A stretch of 15,163 nt of DNA, from positions 1 to 15,163 of the forward strand of contig DATKEH010000035.1 in assembly GCA_035546355.1 (NCBI GenBank). Direction: 5' to 3'. This stretch comes from DATKEH01 sp035546355 (GTDB lineage Bacteria > Acidobacteriota > Thermoanaerobaculia > Multivoradales > JAIOJS01). The notes under the pieces are model-generated. The model made no database searches. It was not told the origin of the DNA and saw only the letters and a program-made list of their open reading frames with translations. Shown here one piece after another: positions 1-6,577 of the stretch; within the stretch, counting starts at the first letter, position 1, and every line of letters starts with the position of its first letter. A program made the translations under genes and the position numbers.

Positions 1-441
1 GACAAGTTCATCGGCGACTGCGTCATGGCCTTCTTCGGGGCGCCGATGGCGCAGCAGGACCACGCGGCGCGGGCGGTGCGCGCGGCCATCGAGGTGCAAC
101 GGGCGATCGACGGCTGGAACCGCGACCGTCGCGCGCGCGGCGCCAGCCCCGTGCTGGCCCGCATCGCCATCAACACCGGCCCGGTGGTGGTGGGGGACGT
201 GGGCAGCAATCGCCGCGTCGACTACACCATCCTCGGCAACACCGTCAATGTGGCGGCGCGCCTCGAAGACGCCGCCGCCGGCCCCGGGGAGATCGTCATC
301 GGCGGCGCCACCTTCGACGAGCTGGGCAACGGCTTCCTCACCGAGTCGCTGGGAGAGCTGCAGCTCAAGGGGCTGCAGCAGCGGGTGCCGGTGTACCGGG
401 TGCTGTGGCGCGAAGAGGAGGAGGGCGCCCACCCGGGCTGA
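1..441 (+). CDS. Class III adenylate/guanylate cyclase, C-terminal part (5' end outside window)
   Basis: The fragment is open from the first base and ends in TGA at 439-441, giving 146 residues of a class III nucleotide cyclase catalytic domain. It begins with the motif DKFIGDCVMAFFG, in which D6 is the second metal-binding aspartate. RVDYTILGNTVNVAARLE follows, where N83 and R87 match the transition-state-stabilising pair and D74 sits at the purine-specifying position, favouring ATP as substrate and so cAMP as product. The tail IVIGGATFDEL...ELQLKGLQQRVPVYRV is typical of stand-alone bacterial cyclases. The first metal aspartate and any N-terminal sensor lie outside the window, so the input signal is unknown. 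An internal ATG at 25 is not the true start, because the conserved motif begins upstream of it. The gene converges on rdgB. Confidence 0.93.
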   Translation, partial: DKFIGDCVMAFFGAPMAQQDHAARAVRAAIEVQRAIDGWNRDRRARGASPVLARIAINTGPVVVGDVGSNRRVDYTILGNTVNVAARLEDAAAGPGEIVIGGATFDELGNGFLTESLGELQLKGLQQRVPVYRVLWREEEEGAHPG

Positions 442-477
442 ACGAGAGCTGCGAGGCGCCGACGGCGCTCCGAGCCG

Positions 478-499
478 CTCTTCCCGCGAGAGGGGAGAG
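478..499. terminator. Hairpin between convergent cyclase and rdgB genes; possible bidirectional terminator
   Basis: CTCTTCCC (478-485) pairs with GGGGAGAG (492-499) over 8 bp with one G-U, leaving a 6-nt loop. It lies in the 63-nt gap between two convergent genes, where terminators are expected. Neither side has a U-tract, so function as an intrinsic terminator is uncertain. Confidence 0.35.
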
Positions 500-504
500 A
501 GGGG

Positions 505-1059
505 CTAGTCGCCGTCGGCGAGCTTGCCGGCCAGCGCGCGCCAGGCGCGCCCGCGGTGGCCGATCGCCACCTTGGCGGCCGGGTCGAGCTCGCCGTAGGT
601 CCGCTCCTCGCCGGCGGGCTGGAACACCGGATCCCAGCCGAAGCCCCCGTCGCCACGCGGCGGCAGCACCAGCACGCCGCGGGTCTCCCCTTGCCCCACG
701 ACCTGGCGGTCGCGATCGCGGTACAGCAGGGCGCAGCGGGCGACCGCCCGCGTCTCGCCGAGCGCCAGGGCGAGCCCGGCGATCCCCTCGGCGCCGATGG
801 TGGCGAGCATCCATTTGACCAGCGGCCCGGGGAATCCGCCGAGGGCGGCGAGCTCGAGCCCGGTCTCTTCGACCACCAGCGGCCGCTGCAACCGCTTCCA
901 CGCCTCCTCGCCCTTGGCGTCGAGGACCTGCAGCAGGTCCAGCGACTGGATCTCCGGCAGGTCCATCGCCGCCACCGCCACCGCGTGCCCGAGCGCCGCC
1001 TCGGCCTCGCGGCGCTTGTCGGGATTGCCGGTGACCAGGGTGAAGCCGGGGAGCGTCAA
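505..1059 (-). CDS. rdgB: RdgB/HAM1/ITPA-family non-canonical purine NTP pyrophosphatase
   Basis: The predicted protein has 184 residues and belongs to the family that hydrolyses dITP/ITP/XTP to the monophosphate plus PPi, cleaning the nucleotide pool. Visible motifs are TGNPDKRRE (10-18, substrate-binding loop), VEETGLELAALGGFPGPLVKW (63-83), GGFGWDPVF (138-146, the family FGWDPxF motif) and K163...GHRGRA (167-172, the family SHR motif). LGGFPGPLVKWM resembles archaeal/eukaryotic ITPases (LGGxPGPYIKW) more than E. coli RdgB. Where E. coli has DDSGL, this protein has EETGL, so glutamate replaces the catalytic aspartate. The start is a TTG at 1059-1057 that overlaps the TGA of the upstream gene (TTGA), implying translational coupling. 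There is no ATG before the TGN motif, and 184 residues is slightly short for the family (about 190-200). Confidence 0.9.
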   Translation of the reverse strand: MTLPGFTLVTGNPDKRREAEAALGHAVAVAAMDLPEIQSLDLLQVLDAKGEEAWKRLQRPLVVEETGLELAALGGFPGPLVKWMLATIGAEGIAGLALALGETRAVARCALLYRDRDRQVVGQGETRGVLVLPPRGDGGFGWDPVFQPAGEERTYGELDPAAKVAIGHRGRAWRALAGKLADGD

Positions 1060-2258
1060 TAGCGGTAGACCGCCGCCACCGGGCCGCCGCCGGGTACCTG
1101 CGAGGACTCCACCGCGAAGACGGTGCCGCCGTGCACCAGGCACTCCAGGGCCGCGCGGTCGAGCAGGTCCTCGTCGCCGTTCTCGCGCTCGCCGTGCAGC
1201 TCGACCTCCCGCTGGGCGGTGTCGAAGCGCCCCCAGCGGTGCTCCTCGACGTCCACGAACAGGGTGTCGACGCGGCCGTCGAAGGCGGCGGTGAGGACGT
1301 CCTCGAGGTGGTGGCTGGCGCGGCCGTTGGACGCCATGTCGTCGAACGCCTGCGCGGCCTCCTGCTGGCTCTTGCGGAAATGGGGCTCCGCCAGCTGCCA
1401 CGCTTTGGCGTGCAGCTCCTGCAGGCTCCAAGCGTCGGGATTCCCCTCGACGCCCTGGGGCAGGACGCTGGGGTGCTTGGAGACCTCGTGGTACATCGCG
1501 TTGACCCAGTCGACCGCCGCCACCACCAGCGGCGCCTGCGGGTTGCGCAGCAGCCGCCGCACGCCGTCGTCGACGATCTGCAGGAACTTGTGCACCTCCT
1601 CCTTGCTGTCGTCGACGCCGGCGCCGTGGCCGTGGAACATGGCCGCCCGCCGGCCGCCGTGGATCGGGCCGCCGGCCCCCTGGGCGCGGCCCTTCACCGC
1701 CACCTGCTGCGGCGCGCCGGTGCCGGTGTGAAACTGCAGCGACCTCTGCTCGAAGTCGTAGCCCAGCGCCTCGGCCAGGCTCTCGGGGATGTCGTGCAGG
1801 TCGAGCTCGCGGATGTCGTGGCGGTTCGCCTCGAACAGCCGCACCCGGTTCTGCGACAGCGCCAGCACGTGGAACGGCCGGTCGCCGCCGAGCAGCGGGA
1901 GCAGCGGCGCGACGTGGAACCGCTCCCCGACCAGGGCCAGCTCGGCGAAGGAGAGGGGTACCCGGAAGCGACGGAAGGCGTTGGCGGCGGCGAACACCGC
2001 CAGCCCGTCGCTCTGATGCTGCCAGAAGGTGCCGTCCTCGAGGAGGCGGCGGGGCGGCTCCAGCATCTGCGCCAACGCGGTCCTGCCCATCCCTCGCTCG
2101 ACGAGCTGCTCCTCGGCCTGCCGCAGCAGGTTCTTGAGACGGATCCGGTCCTGCTGGGTCTCGAGCCCGGCGCGATGGGTGGGGAGGTAGATCGACACAC
2201 AGGGGGGCTCGCCCTCGTCCAGCAGGGATCGCAGCTCTTCGCGAGTGAGTAGCGCCAT
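1056..2258 (-). CDS. Bacterial archaeo-eukaryotic release factor-like protein (baeRF family), possible ribosome-associated/hibernation factor
   Basis: This 400-residue cytosolic protein has no signal peptide or membrane segment. The N-terminal motif PCVSIYLPTHRAG (19-31) followed by ETQQDRIRLKNLL, the central FHGHG (208-212), PLVVAAVDWVNAMYHEVS (243-260) and the end ALECLVHGGTVFAVES (370-385) match the pattern I know for bacterial homologues of eRF1/Pelota (baeRF group). The last segment would be the L7Ae/L30e-like domain. No GGQ tripeptide is present, so peptide-release catalysis is not expected. Some bacterial eRF1/Pelota homologues (Balon) are ribosome hibernation factors; assigning that role here is inference. 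The ATG at 2258 has a strong GGAGGT Shine-Dalgarno 6 nt upstream (2265-2270). Its stop overlaps the TTG start of rdgB, so the two are probably coexpressed. It lies 76 nt downstream of coaE. Confidence 0.8.
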   Translation of the reverse strand: MALLTREELRSLLDEGEPPCVSIYLPTHRAGLETQQDRIRLKNLLRQAEEQLVERGMGRTALAQMLEPPRRLLEDGTFWQHQSDGLAVFAAANAFRRFRVPLSFAELALVGERFHVAPLLPLLGGDRPFHVLALSQNRVRLFEANRHDIRELDLHDIPESLAEALGYDFEQRSLQFHTGTGAPQQVAVKGRAQGAGGPIHGGRRAAMFHGHGAGVDDSKEEVHKFLQIVDDGVRRLLRNPQAPLVVAAVDWVNAMYHEVSKHPSVLPQGVEGNPDAWSLQELHAKAWQLAEPHFRKSQQEAAQAFDDMASNGRASHHLEDVLTAAFDGRVDTLFVDVEEHRWGRFDTAQREVELHGERENGDEDLLDRAALECLVHGGTVFAVESSQVPGGGPVAAVYRY

Positions 2259-2264
2259 GAAGGG

Positions 2265-2270
2265 ACCTCC
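2265..2270 (-). promoter_or_regulatory. Strong Shine-Dalgarno of the baeRF-like gene
   Basis: GGAGGT on the minus strand lies 6 nt before the ATG at 2258. It is the clearest ribosome binding site on this strand and fixes the start. ubiE and rdgB have none, which suggests the baeRF-like gene is initiated independently of coaE. Confidence 0.75.
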
Positions 2271-2288
2271 GTGAAATCAGTGGGAACG

Positions 2289-2314
2289 GTGCCGCGGCCA
2301 CCGGCCGCGGGCAC
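2289..2314 (-). terminator. GC-rich hairpin between coaE and the baeRF-like gene
   Basis: GTGCC-GCGGCC (2289-2299) pairs with GGCCGCGGGCAC (2303-2314) over 11 bp with one bulged base and a 3-nt loop. It occupies the 76-nt gap after the coaE stop. No U-run follows on the minus strand, so it could be a partial terminator, an mRNA-stability element or a processing site between the two halves of the cluster. Confidence 0.35.
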
Positions 2315-2334
2315 CCCGTCCAGCCGGATCGATC

Positions 2335-2952
2335 TTACAACCGTGGGCTCGCCGGGCCGGTGGCGAGGCGCGCTCTCAAATCGTGCACCAAGCGTGCCAC
2401 GGCCTGGCGCAGCTCGTCGAGCCCGCCGTCGTTGTGCAGCAGCACGTCGGCCCCCTCGCGGCGGGCATCCCCAGGGCCCTGCGCGGCGAGCCGCCGCTCG
2501 GCCTCGGCGCGGCTCATGCCGCGCGCCATGGCCCGCTCGAGCCGCACCGCGGGCGCGGCCTCCACCGTCACCACCCGGTCGAAGACCTCGGCCCATCCGG
2601 CCTCCACCAGCAGGGTGGCCTCGAGGACCACGATGCCGTCGAGGCCGGTGGCGCGCTGGCGGAAGCGCTCCGCGGCCAGCGGATGGATCGCCGCCTCGAG
2701 CCGGCGCCGCGCCTGCGGGTCGGCGAACACCCGCCGCGCCACCGCCTCGCGGTCGACGCTGCCGTCGGCGGCCAGCGCCCGATCCCCGAACAGCTCGCGG
2801 ACCGCCGCCGCCCCGGGTTGCCCCGCGGCGTACAGCTCGGCCACCAGGCGGTCGGCGTCGATCACGGTGCAGCCCGCCGCGGCCAGCAGACGCCCCACCG
2901 TCGACTTGCCCGACGCCAGGCCCCCGGTGAGGCCGACCAGCAGGCGCCCCAC
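2335..2952 (-). CDS. coaE: Dephospho-CoA kinase
   Basis: The predicted protein has 205 residues and catalyses the ATP-dependent 3'-phosphorylation of dephospho-CoA, the last step of CoA synthesis. The Walker A loop GGLASGKST (about 10-18) is followed by the CoaE-typical VIDADRLVAEL (30-40), HPLAAERFRQ in the middle, and the C-terminal RxxxRxMSRAEAExRxxxQ lid region ending in ADVLLHNDGGLDEL. GTG at 2952 is chosen because it directly precedes GRLLVGLTGG, the usual N-terminus of the family, and because length and spacing fit. It lies 5 nt after the folD stop. The Shine-Dalgarno is weak, so coupling to folD translation is likely. The reading frame stays open far upstream, but that part is an out-of-frame shadow of folD and ubiE. 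Confidence 0.95.
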   Translation of the reverse strand: MGRLLVGLTGGLASGKSTVGRLLAAAGCTVIDADRLVAELYAAGQPGAAAVRELFGDRALAADGSVDREAVARRVFADPQARRRLEAAIHPLAAERFRQRATGLDGIVVLEATLLVEAGWAEVFDRVVTVEAAPAVRLERAMARGMSRAEAERRLAAQGPGDARREGADVLLHNDGGLDELRQAVARLVHDLRARLATGPASPRL

Positions 2953-2957
2953 CGTCG

Positions 2958-3929
2958 CTACCCCGAGCCCGCCGCGGTGACCGTTGCCGCGACCCCTTGC
3001 CGCCGCCGCGAGGCCCGCAGCGTGTTCACCAGCAGCATGGCGATGGTCAGCGGCCCGACGCCGCCGGGCACCGGGGTGATGGCGCCCGCCAGCGGCGCCA
3101 CGCGGTCGAAGTCGACGTCGCCGACCAGCAGCGAGCCGCGCTGGCGGAAACGCTCGAGCTTGGCGGCGTCCCCGGGGAAGGCGCGGCCCACCTCCTCCTC
3201 GCTGGCCAGGCGGTTCATGCCGACGTCGACCACCACCGCGCCCGGCTTGACGTGGTCGGGGCCGATCAAGCCGGCCCGCCCCACCGCCGCCACCAGCACG
3301 TCGGCCTGCCGGCAGGTGGCGGCGAGGTCGCGGGTGCGCGAGTGGGCGATCGTGACCGTGCAGTGCTGGCGCAGCAGCAGGGCGGCCATCGGCTTGCCGA
3401 CGATGTTGCTGCGCCCGACGACCACCGCGTGGCGCCCCACCAGCTCCACTTCCTGGCGCCGCAGCAGCTCGACGATCCCCGAGGGCGTCGCGGGGACCAG
3501 CCCCTCCTCTTCCGTCCACAGGCGGCCGACGTTGATGGGATGGAAGCCGTCGACGTCCTTGGCCGGCTCGATGCGCTCGAGCACCTCGCGGCTCCCCAGG
3601 TGCCGGAGCAGCGGCAGCTGCACCAGGATGCCGTCGATGGCCTGGTCGGCGTTGAGCTCCTCCACCAGCGCCAGCAGGGCCTCGCGAGAGGTGTCCGCGG
3701 CGAGGGTATGGGTGCGGCTCTCCATCCCCACCTCCTCGCAGGCCCTGCCCTTGTTGGCGACGTAGATGCGCGAGGCCGGGTCGTCGCCTACGAGCACGGC
3801 GGCGAGGCCGGGCCGGCGCCCGCCCGCGGCCACCAGCGCCGCCACCTCGGTGGCCACCTCCGAGCGGATGACGGCGGCGAGCGCTCGGCCGTCGAGGATC
3901 TTGCTGGCGAGGGTCTGCGAGTCGGTCAT
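2958..3929 (-). CDS. folD: Bifunctional methylenetetrahydrofolate dehydrogenase / methenyl-THF cyclohydrolase
   Basis: The 323-residue FolD interconverts 5,10-methylene-, methenyl- and 10-formyl-THF with NADP. Y56 and the catalytic K60 are in YVANKGRACEEVG (56-68). DGILVQLPL (99-107) carries the active-site glutamine Q104, and PAKDVDGFHPINVGRL (122-137) carries the substrate aspartate. VVGRSNIVGKPMAALLL (170-186) is the Rossmann dinucleotide site and PVPGGVGPLTIAMLLVNT (286-303) closes the domain. It is longer than the usual 285-300 residues, owing to an extended 241-268 loop and a C-terminal tail. The commonly seen PCTP is PATP (146-149). The ATG at 3929 overlaps the ubiE stop as ATGA, the hallmark of coupled translation, and coaE follows after 5 nt. 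Confidence 0.97.
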   Translation of the reverse strand: MTDSQTLASKILDGRALAAVIRSEVATEVAALVAAGGRRPGLAAVLVGDDPASRIYVANKGRACEEVGMESRTHTLAADTSREALLALVEELNADQAIDGILVQLPLLRHLGSREVLERIEPAKDVDGFHPINVGRLWTEEEGLVPATPSGIVELLRRQEVELVGRHAVVVGRSNIVGKPMAALLLRQHCTVTIAHSRTRDLAATCRQADVLVAAVGRAGLIGPDHVKPGAVVVDVGMNRLASEEEVGRAFPGDAAKLERFRQRGSLLVGDVDFDRVAPLAGAITPVPGGVGPLTIAMLLVNTLRASRRRQGVAATVTAAGSG

Positions 3930-4636
3930 CGTGCCCTCCGGGCGGTGTAGAGGCAGACGACGCCGGCCGACAGGTCGCGCCAGGAGGGTTCTGCGAACCC
4001 CGTCGCCGCCAGGTGAGCGAGGAAGCCGCGGCGCTGCGGGAACTCGAGCACCGAGCTGGGCAGGTAGCTGTAGGCGGAGCGGTGCCGCGACACCAGCCGC
4101 CCGACCCACGGCAGCAGCCGCCGGAAGTAGAGCAGGTACAGGGCGCGCAGCGGGGCCAGCCGGGGGAGGGCGAACTCCAGCACCAGCAGCTGCCCGCCGG
4201 GACGCAGCACGCGCGCCAGCTCGCGCAGCGCCGCATCGAGGTCGACCACGTTGCGCAGCCCGAAGGAGACCGTCGCGGCGCCGAAGCTCTCGCCCGGAAA
4301 GGGGAGAGCCAGCGCGTCGGCCGCCAGCAACCCCGGCCGCGGCGGATCCAGCCGCGCCATCTTCGGACGCGCCAGGGCCAGCATCGGCAGGCAGAAGTCC
4401 GCCGCCGCCACCCGCGCTCCCCGGCGCCGCAGCGCCACCGCCTGGTCGCCGGTGCCGCAGCACAGGTCGAGGGCCGGCCCGTCCGCGGGGGTGGTGAGCG
4501 CCGCGGCGGCGCGCCGCCGCCACACCCGGTCGAGCGACGCCGACAGCAGGTGGTTGAGCCGATCGTAGGCCGGCGCCACGCGGCCGAACATCTGCTGGAT
4601 CTGGCGGGGGTTCTTGTCCGGGGGGGGCGCGTCCAT
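3926..4636 (-). CDS. ubiE: Demethylmenaquinone/ubiquinone C-methyltransferase UbiE/MenG
   Basis: The 236-residue SAM-dependent methyltransferase acts on the quinone ring in menaquinone (and, where present, ubiquinone) synthesis. The family N-terminus MFGRVAPAYDRLNHLLS (16-32) is followed by motif I LDLCCGTGDQA (56-66), then SFGLRNVVDLDAALREL (124-140) and the post-motif RVLRPGGQLLVLEF (142-155), all characteristic of UbiE/MenG. Whether the cell uses menaquinone, ubiquinone or both cannot be told from this gene alone, so menG would be an equally good name. It is the first gene of the minus-strand cluster and overlaps folD by 4 nt. There is no Shine-Dalgarno before the ATG. A TAGACT box ends 9 nt upstream, so the mRNA may be nearly leaderless. 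Confidence 0.95.
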   Translation of the reverse strand: MDAPPPDKNPRQIQQMFGRVAPAYDRLNHLLSASLDRVWRRRAAAALTTPADGPALDLCCGTGDQAVALRRRGARVAAADFCLPMLALARPKMARLDPPRPGLLAADALALPFPGESFGAATVSFGLRNVVDLDAALRELARVLRPGGQLLVLEFALPRLAPLRALYLLYFRRLLPWVGRLVSRHRSAYSYLPSSVLEFPQRRGFLAHLAATGFAEPSWRDLSAGVVCLYTARRAR

Positions 4637-4645
4637 CGGCCGCCG

Positions 4646-4651
4646 AGTCTA
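4646..4651 (-). promoter_or_regulatory. Candidate -10 box for the ubiE-folD-coaE operon
   Basis: TAGACT (minus strand) matches 4 of 6 positions of TATAAT and lies 9 nt before the ubiE ATG, predicting a 5' UTR of only a few nucleotides. No good -35 was found 16-18 nt upstream. The absence of a Shine-Dalgarno for ubiE fits near-leaderless initiation, but the box alone is weak evidence. Confidence 0.35.
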
Positions 4652-4677
4652 TCGCCTCGCAAGCCCCTTCCCGCTGC

Positions 4678-4706
4678 TTGACTTCCCCCTCGCCCTTACC
4701 TATCAT
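4678..4706 (+). promoter_or_regulatory. Sigma70-type promoter of the rplM ribosomal protein operon
   Basis: TTGACT (4678-4683) and TATCAT (4701-4706) each match 5 of 6 consensus bases and are separated by exactly 17 nt. Transcription should start near 4713, giving a leader of about 116 nt before rplM. It is the best promoter in the window, in the right place and orientation. Confidence 0.8.
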
Positions 4707-4712
4707 CAGAGG

Positions 4713-4828
4713 CCCTTTGCGCCGCAAGGGGCGGCATGGGTATGCCGCGTGCGGTGAAGGTTCGCCTTGCACGACGGGGCGAGCGGCATCGAACCCACAG
4801 CGAGGATTTCGCACGGACGGGCGCAGCG
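4713..4828 (+). promoter_or_regulatory. Structured 5' leader of rplM, possible autoregulatory element
   Basis: Starting at the predicted transcription start, CCCTTTGC/GCAAGGG (4713-4730, one bulged T) forms a short hairpin. It is immediately followed by a perfect 7-bp stem GCGGCAT/ATGCCGC (4731-4737 with 4742-4748) closed by a 4-nt loop. The leader contains no credible gene and only a weak Shine-Dalgarno-like GGACGGG before the ATG. Ribosomal protein operons often carry leaders bound by their own product. That such regulation occurs here is inference. Confidence 0.45.
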
Positions 4829-5266
4829 ATGAACAGGACTTTCACCCCCAAGGCCGGTGAGGTGCCCCGCAGCTGGCACGTGGTCGACGCGACGGGCGTG
4901 CCCCTGGGCCGCCTGTCGACGCAGGTCGCCCGGCTGCTGCTCGGCAAACACAAGCCGCAGTACACCCCGCACCACGACACCGGCGACTTCGTCATCGTGG
5001 TCAACGCCGGCGAGGTCGCGCTCACCGGCCGCAAACAGGGTCAGAAGATCTACCACCGCCAGAGCGGCCGCCCCGGCGGCATGAAGAAAGAGACCGCCGA
5101 GGAGCTGCGCCAGCGGCGCCCACGCCGGCTGGTGGAGCTGTCGGTCAAGGGGATGCTCCCCAAGAACCGACTGGGCCGCAAGCTGTACCGCAAGCTGAAG
5201 GTGTACGAGGGGCCCGAGCACCCGCATCAGGCGCAGCAGCCTCAGGCCTACGAGCTCGGCATCTGA
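4829..5266 (+). CDS. rplM: 50S ribosomal protein L13
   Basis: The 145-residue protein is the expected length (E. coli has 142). It opens with the family signature FTPKAGEVPRSWHVVDA, followed by PLGRLSTQVARLLLGKHKP, HHDTGDFVIVVNA, and a C-terminal block VKGMLPKNRLGRKLYRKLKVYEGPEHPHQAQQP, all diagnostic of bacterial L13, an early-assembly 23S rRNA binder. The ATG at 4829 is chosen because L13 proteins begin M-x-TFTPKAGEV. The reading frame extends upstream, but that part is the leader. It is the first gene of the operon, followed after 17 nt by rpsI, the universally conserved bacterial partner. Confidence 0.98.
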   Translation: MNRTFTPKAGEVPRSWHVVDATGVPLGRLSTQVARLLLGKHKPQYTPHHDTGDFVIVVNAGEVALTGRKQGQKIYHRQSGRPGGMKKETAEELRQRRPRRLVELSVKGMLPKNRLGRKLYRKLKVYEGPEHPHQAQQPQAYELGI

Positions 5267-5283
5267 GCCGCGAGGAGAGGGCA

Positions 5284-5679
5284 TTGAACGAGACCACGCA
5301 GCACTACAGAACCGGCCGGCGCAAGACCGCCACGGCGCGCGTCTACTTGCGGCCGGGCGGCGGCAACATGCTGGTCAACGGCCGCGACCTCGACACCTAC
5401 TTCGGCAACGACGTGCTGAAGATGGTGGTCCGGCAGCCCCTGCAGCTGACCGAGACGGTCGACAAGTTCGACATCACCGTGACCGTCGCCGGCGGCGGCG
5501 CGACCGGCCAGGCGGGCGCCATCCGCCACGGGCTGTCGCGCGCCCTGATCGAGTACGACGGCGAGCTGCGCGAGCGGCTCAAGGACGCCGGGTTCCTCAC
5601 CCGGGACCCGCGGAAGAAGGAGCGCAAGAAGTACGGGCAGCCCAAGGCCCGCAAGCGCTTCCAGTTCAGCAAGCGGTAA
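5284..5679 (+). CDS. rpsI: 30S ribosomal protein S9
   Basis: The 131-residue protein matches S9 in length (E. coli has 130). GRRKTATARVYLRPG near the N-terminus, GGGATGQAGAIRHGLSRALIEYD in the middle, and RDPRKKERKKYGQPKARKRFQFSKR at the end identify it. The conserved C-terminal SKR, which reaches the P-site tRNA in the small subunit, is intact. The start is TTG at 5284, supported by an AGGAG Shine-Dalgarno at 5273-5277, 6 nt upstream. There is no in-frame ATG before the conserved region. It is cotranscribed with rplM. Confidence 0.98.
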   Translation: MNETTQHYRTGRRKTATARVYLRPGGGNMLVNGRDLDTYFGNDVLKMVVRQPLQLTETVDKFDITVTVAGGGATGQAGAIRHGLSRALIEYDGELRERLKDAGFLTRDPRKKERKKYGQPKARKRFQFSKR

Positions 5680-5692
5680 GGGAGTCTCTGGC

Positions 5693-6436
5693 GTGGGCGA
5701 AGTCACCATGAAGAGGATGCTGGAGGCGGGCGTGCACTTCGGGCACCAGACGCGGCGCTGGAACCCGAAGATGAAGCCCTACATCTTCGGCAAGCGCAAC
5801 GGCATCTACATCGTCGACCTGCAGAAGACCGAGCAGATGTTCCGCGAGGCGGCCGACTTCGTCCGCTGGCTGGGCAGCCAGGGGCGGCGCCTGCTCTTCG
5901 TCGGCACCAAGCGCCAGGCCCAGGACGTGGTGCAGGAGGAGTCGCAGCGCTGCGGCCAGTTCTACGTCACCCACCGCTGGCTGGGCGGCACCCTGACCAA
6001 CTTCGTCACCATCCGCACCTCCGTCGAGCGGCTCGAGGACGCCGAGCGGCGCCTCGACGACGAGGAGTCGCCGCTCACCAAGAAGGAGCGGGTGCGCCTC
6101 GAGCGCGAGCGCGAGAAGATGCGCCGCAACCTCGAGGGGATCCGCAAGATGACCCAGCTGCCCGACGCCCTGTTCGTGATCGACCCCAAGAAGGAGGACA
6201 TCGCGGTGCACGAGGCGACCAAGCTGGGCATCCCGGTGGTGGCCCTGGTGGACACCAACTGCGATCCGGAGATGGTCGACTACGTGATCCCGGGCAACGA
6301 CGACGCCATTCGTTCCATCCGCCTGTTCAGCTCGCTGATCGCCGACGCCTACATGGAGGGCGCCGGCGTGCTGGAGAAGGGCATGGGGATGGGGGAGAAG
6401 GCGGGGGAGCAGGAGGCGGTCGCCGCCGTCCAGTGA
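5693..6436 (+). CDS. rpsB: 30S ribosomal protein S2
   Basis: The protein has 247 residues from the GTG at 5693, close to the 241 of E. coli S2. Signatures are MLEAGVHFGHQTRRWNPKMKPYIFG (S2 signature 1 region), IYIVDLQKT, RWLGGTLTNFVTI, and DALFVIDPKKEDIAVHEATKLGIPVVALVDTNCDP with the IPGNDDAIRSIRL block near the end. A GGAG at 5681-5684 supports the GTG; the alternative ATG at 5708 would shorten the protein by five residues. The gene begins 13 nt after the rpsI stop, so the L13-S9 and S2-Ts-UMP kinase clusters are fused here into one transcription unit. The C-terminal tail after ADAYMEG is low in complexity and rich in M, G, E and A, as is common in S2. Confidence 0.98.
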   Translation: MGEVTMKRMLEAGVHFGHQTRRWNPKMKPYIFGKRNGIYIVDLQKTEQMFREAADFVRWLGSQGRRLLFVGTKRQAQDVVQEESQRCGQFYVTHRWLGGTLTNFVTIRTSVERLEDAERRLDDEESPLTKKERVRLEREREKMRRNLEGIRKMTQLPDALFVIDPKKEDIAVHEATKLGIPVVALVDTNCDPEMVDYVIPGNDDAIRSIRLFSSLIADAYMEGAGVLEKGMGMGEKAGEQEAVAAVQ

Positions 6437-6536
6437 TCCCTGCCGTTCGTTCCCGCCGCCGCGCTCCACGGGGAGCTCGCGGTGGGGGCCGCGGGCGAGC
6501 CTGGCGGCCGGGCGCGCCCGCACGAGCCCAACCGGA

Positions 6537-6577
6537 AGGGTCAGTCGGAGCCGGCCGCCCCGGTGGCGACTGGCCCT
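6537..6577 (+). promoter_or_regulatory. Strong RNA hairpin in the rpsB-tsf intergenic region, candidate attenuator
   Basis: AGGGTCAGTCG (6537-6547) pairs with CGACTGGCCCT (6567-6577) over 11 bp with one G-U. Inside it, GCCGG (6550-6554) pairs with CCGGT (6560-6564). This is the clearest element in the 232-nt rpsB-tsf gap. It is followed by CTCTT and later CCTTTT, not a clean U-tract, so partial termination or RNA processing are both possible. The gap also holds a 12-nt palindrome at 6509-6520. Confidence 0.5.

Noticed and set aside
505..2301. Apparent 598-residue fusion of a long N-terminal region to rdgB
   Set aside because: The N-terminal part is the baeRF gene read in another frame (Arg/Ala/Gly/Pro-rich). 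The real rdgB starts at the TTG at 1059.
2300..2980. Plus-strand open frames opposite coaE and folD
   Set aside because: Arg/Pro/Ala-rich translations with no recognisable domain, opposite well-supported genes.
4620..4627. Run of G near the ubiE start as a possible frameshift
   Set aside because: It encodes three prolines in frame and the conserved UbiE N-terminus follows correctly, so no shift is needed.
2335..4814. Very long minus-strand frames joining coaE or folD to upstream sequence
   Set aside because: The extra parts are out-of-frame readings of ubiE and folD, which carry clear motifs in their own frames.
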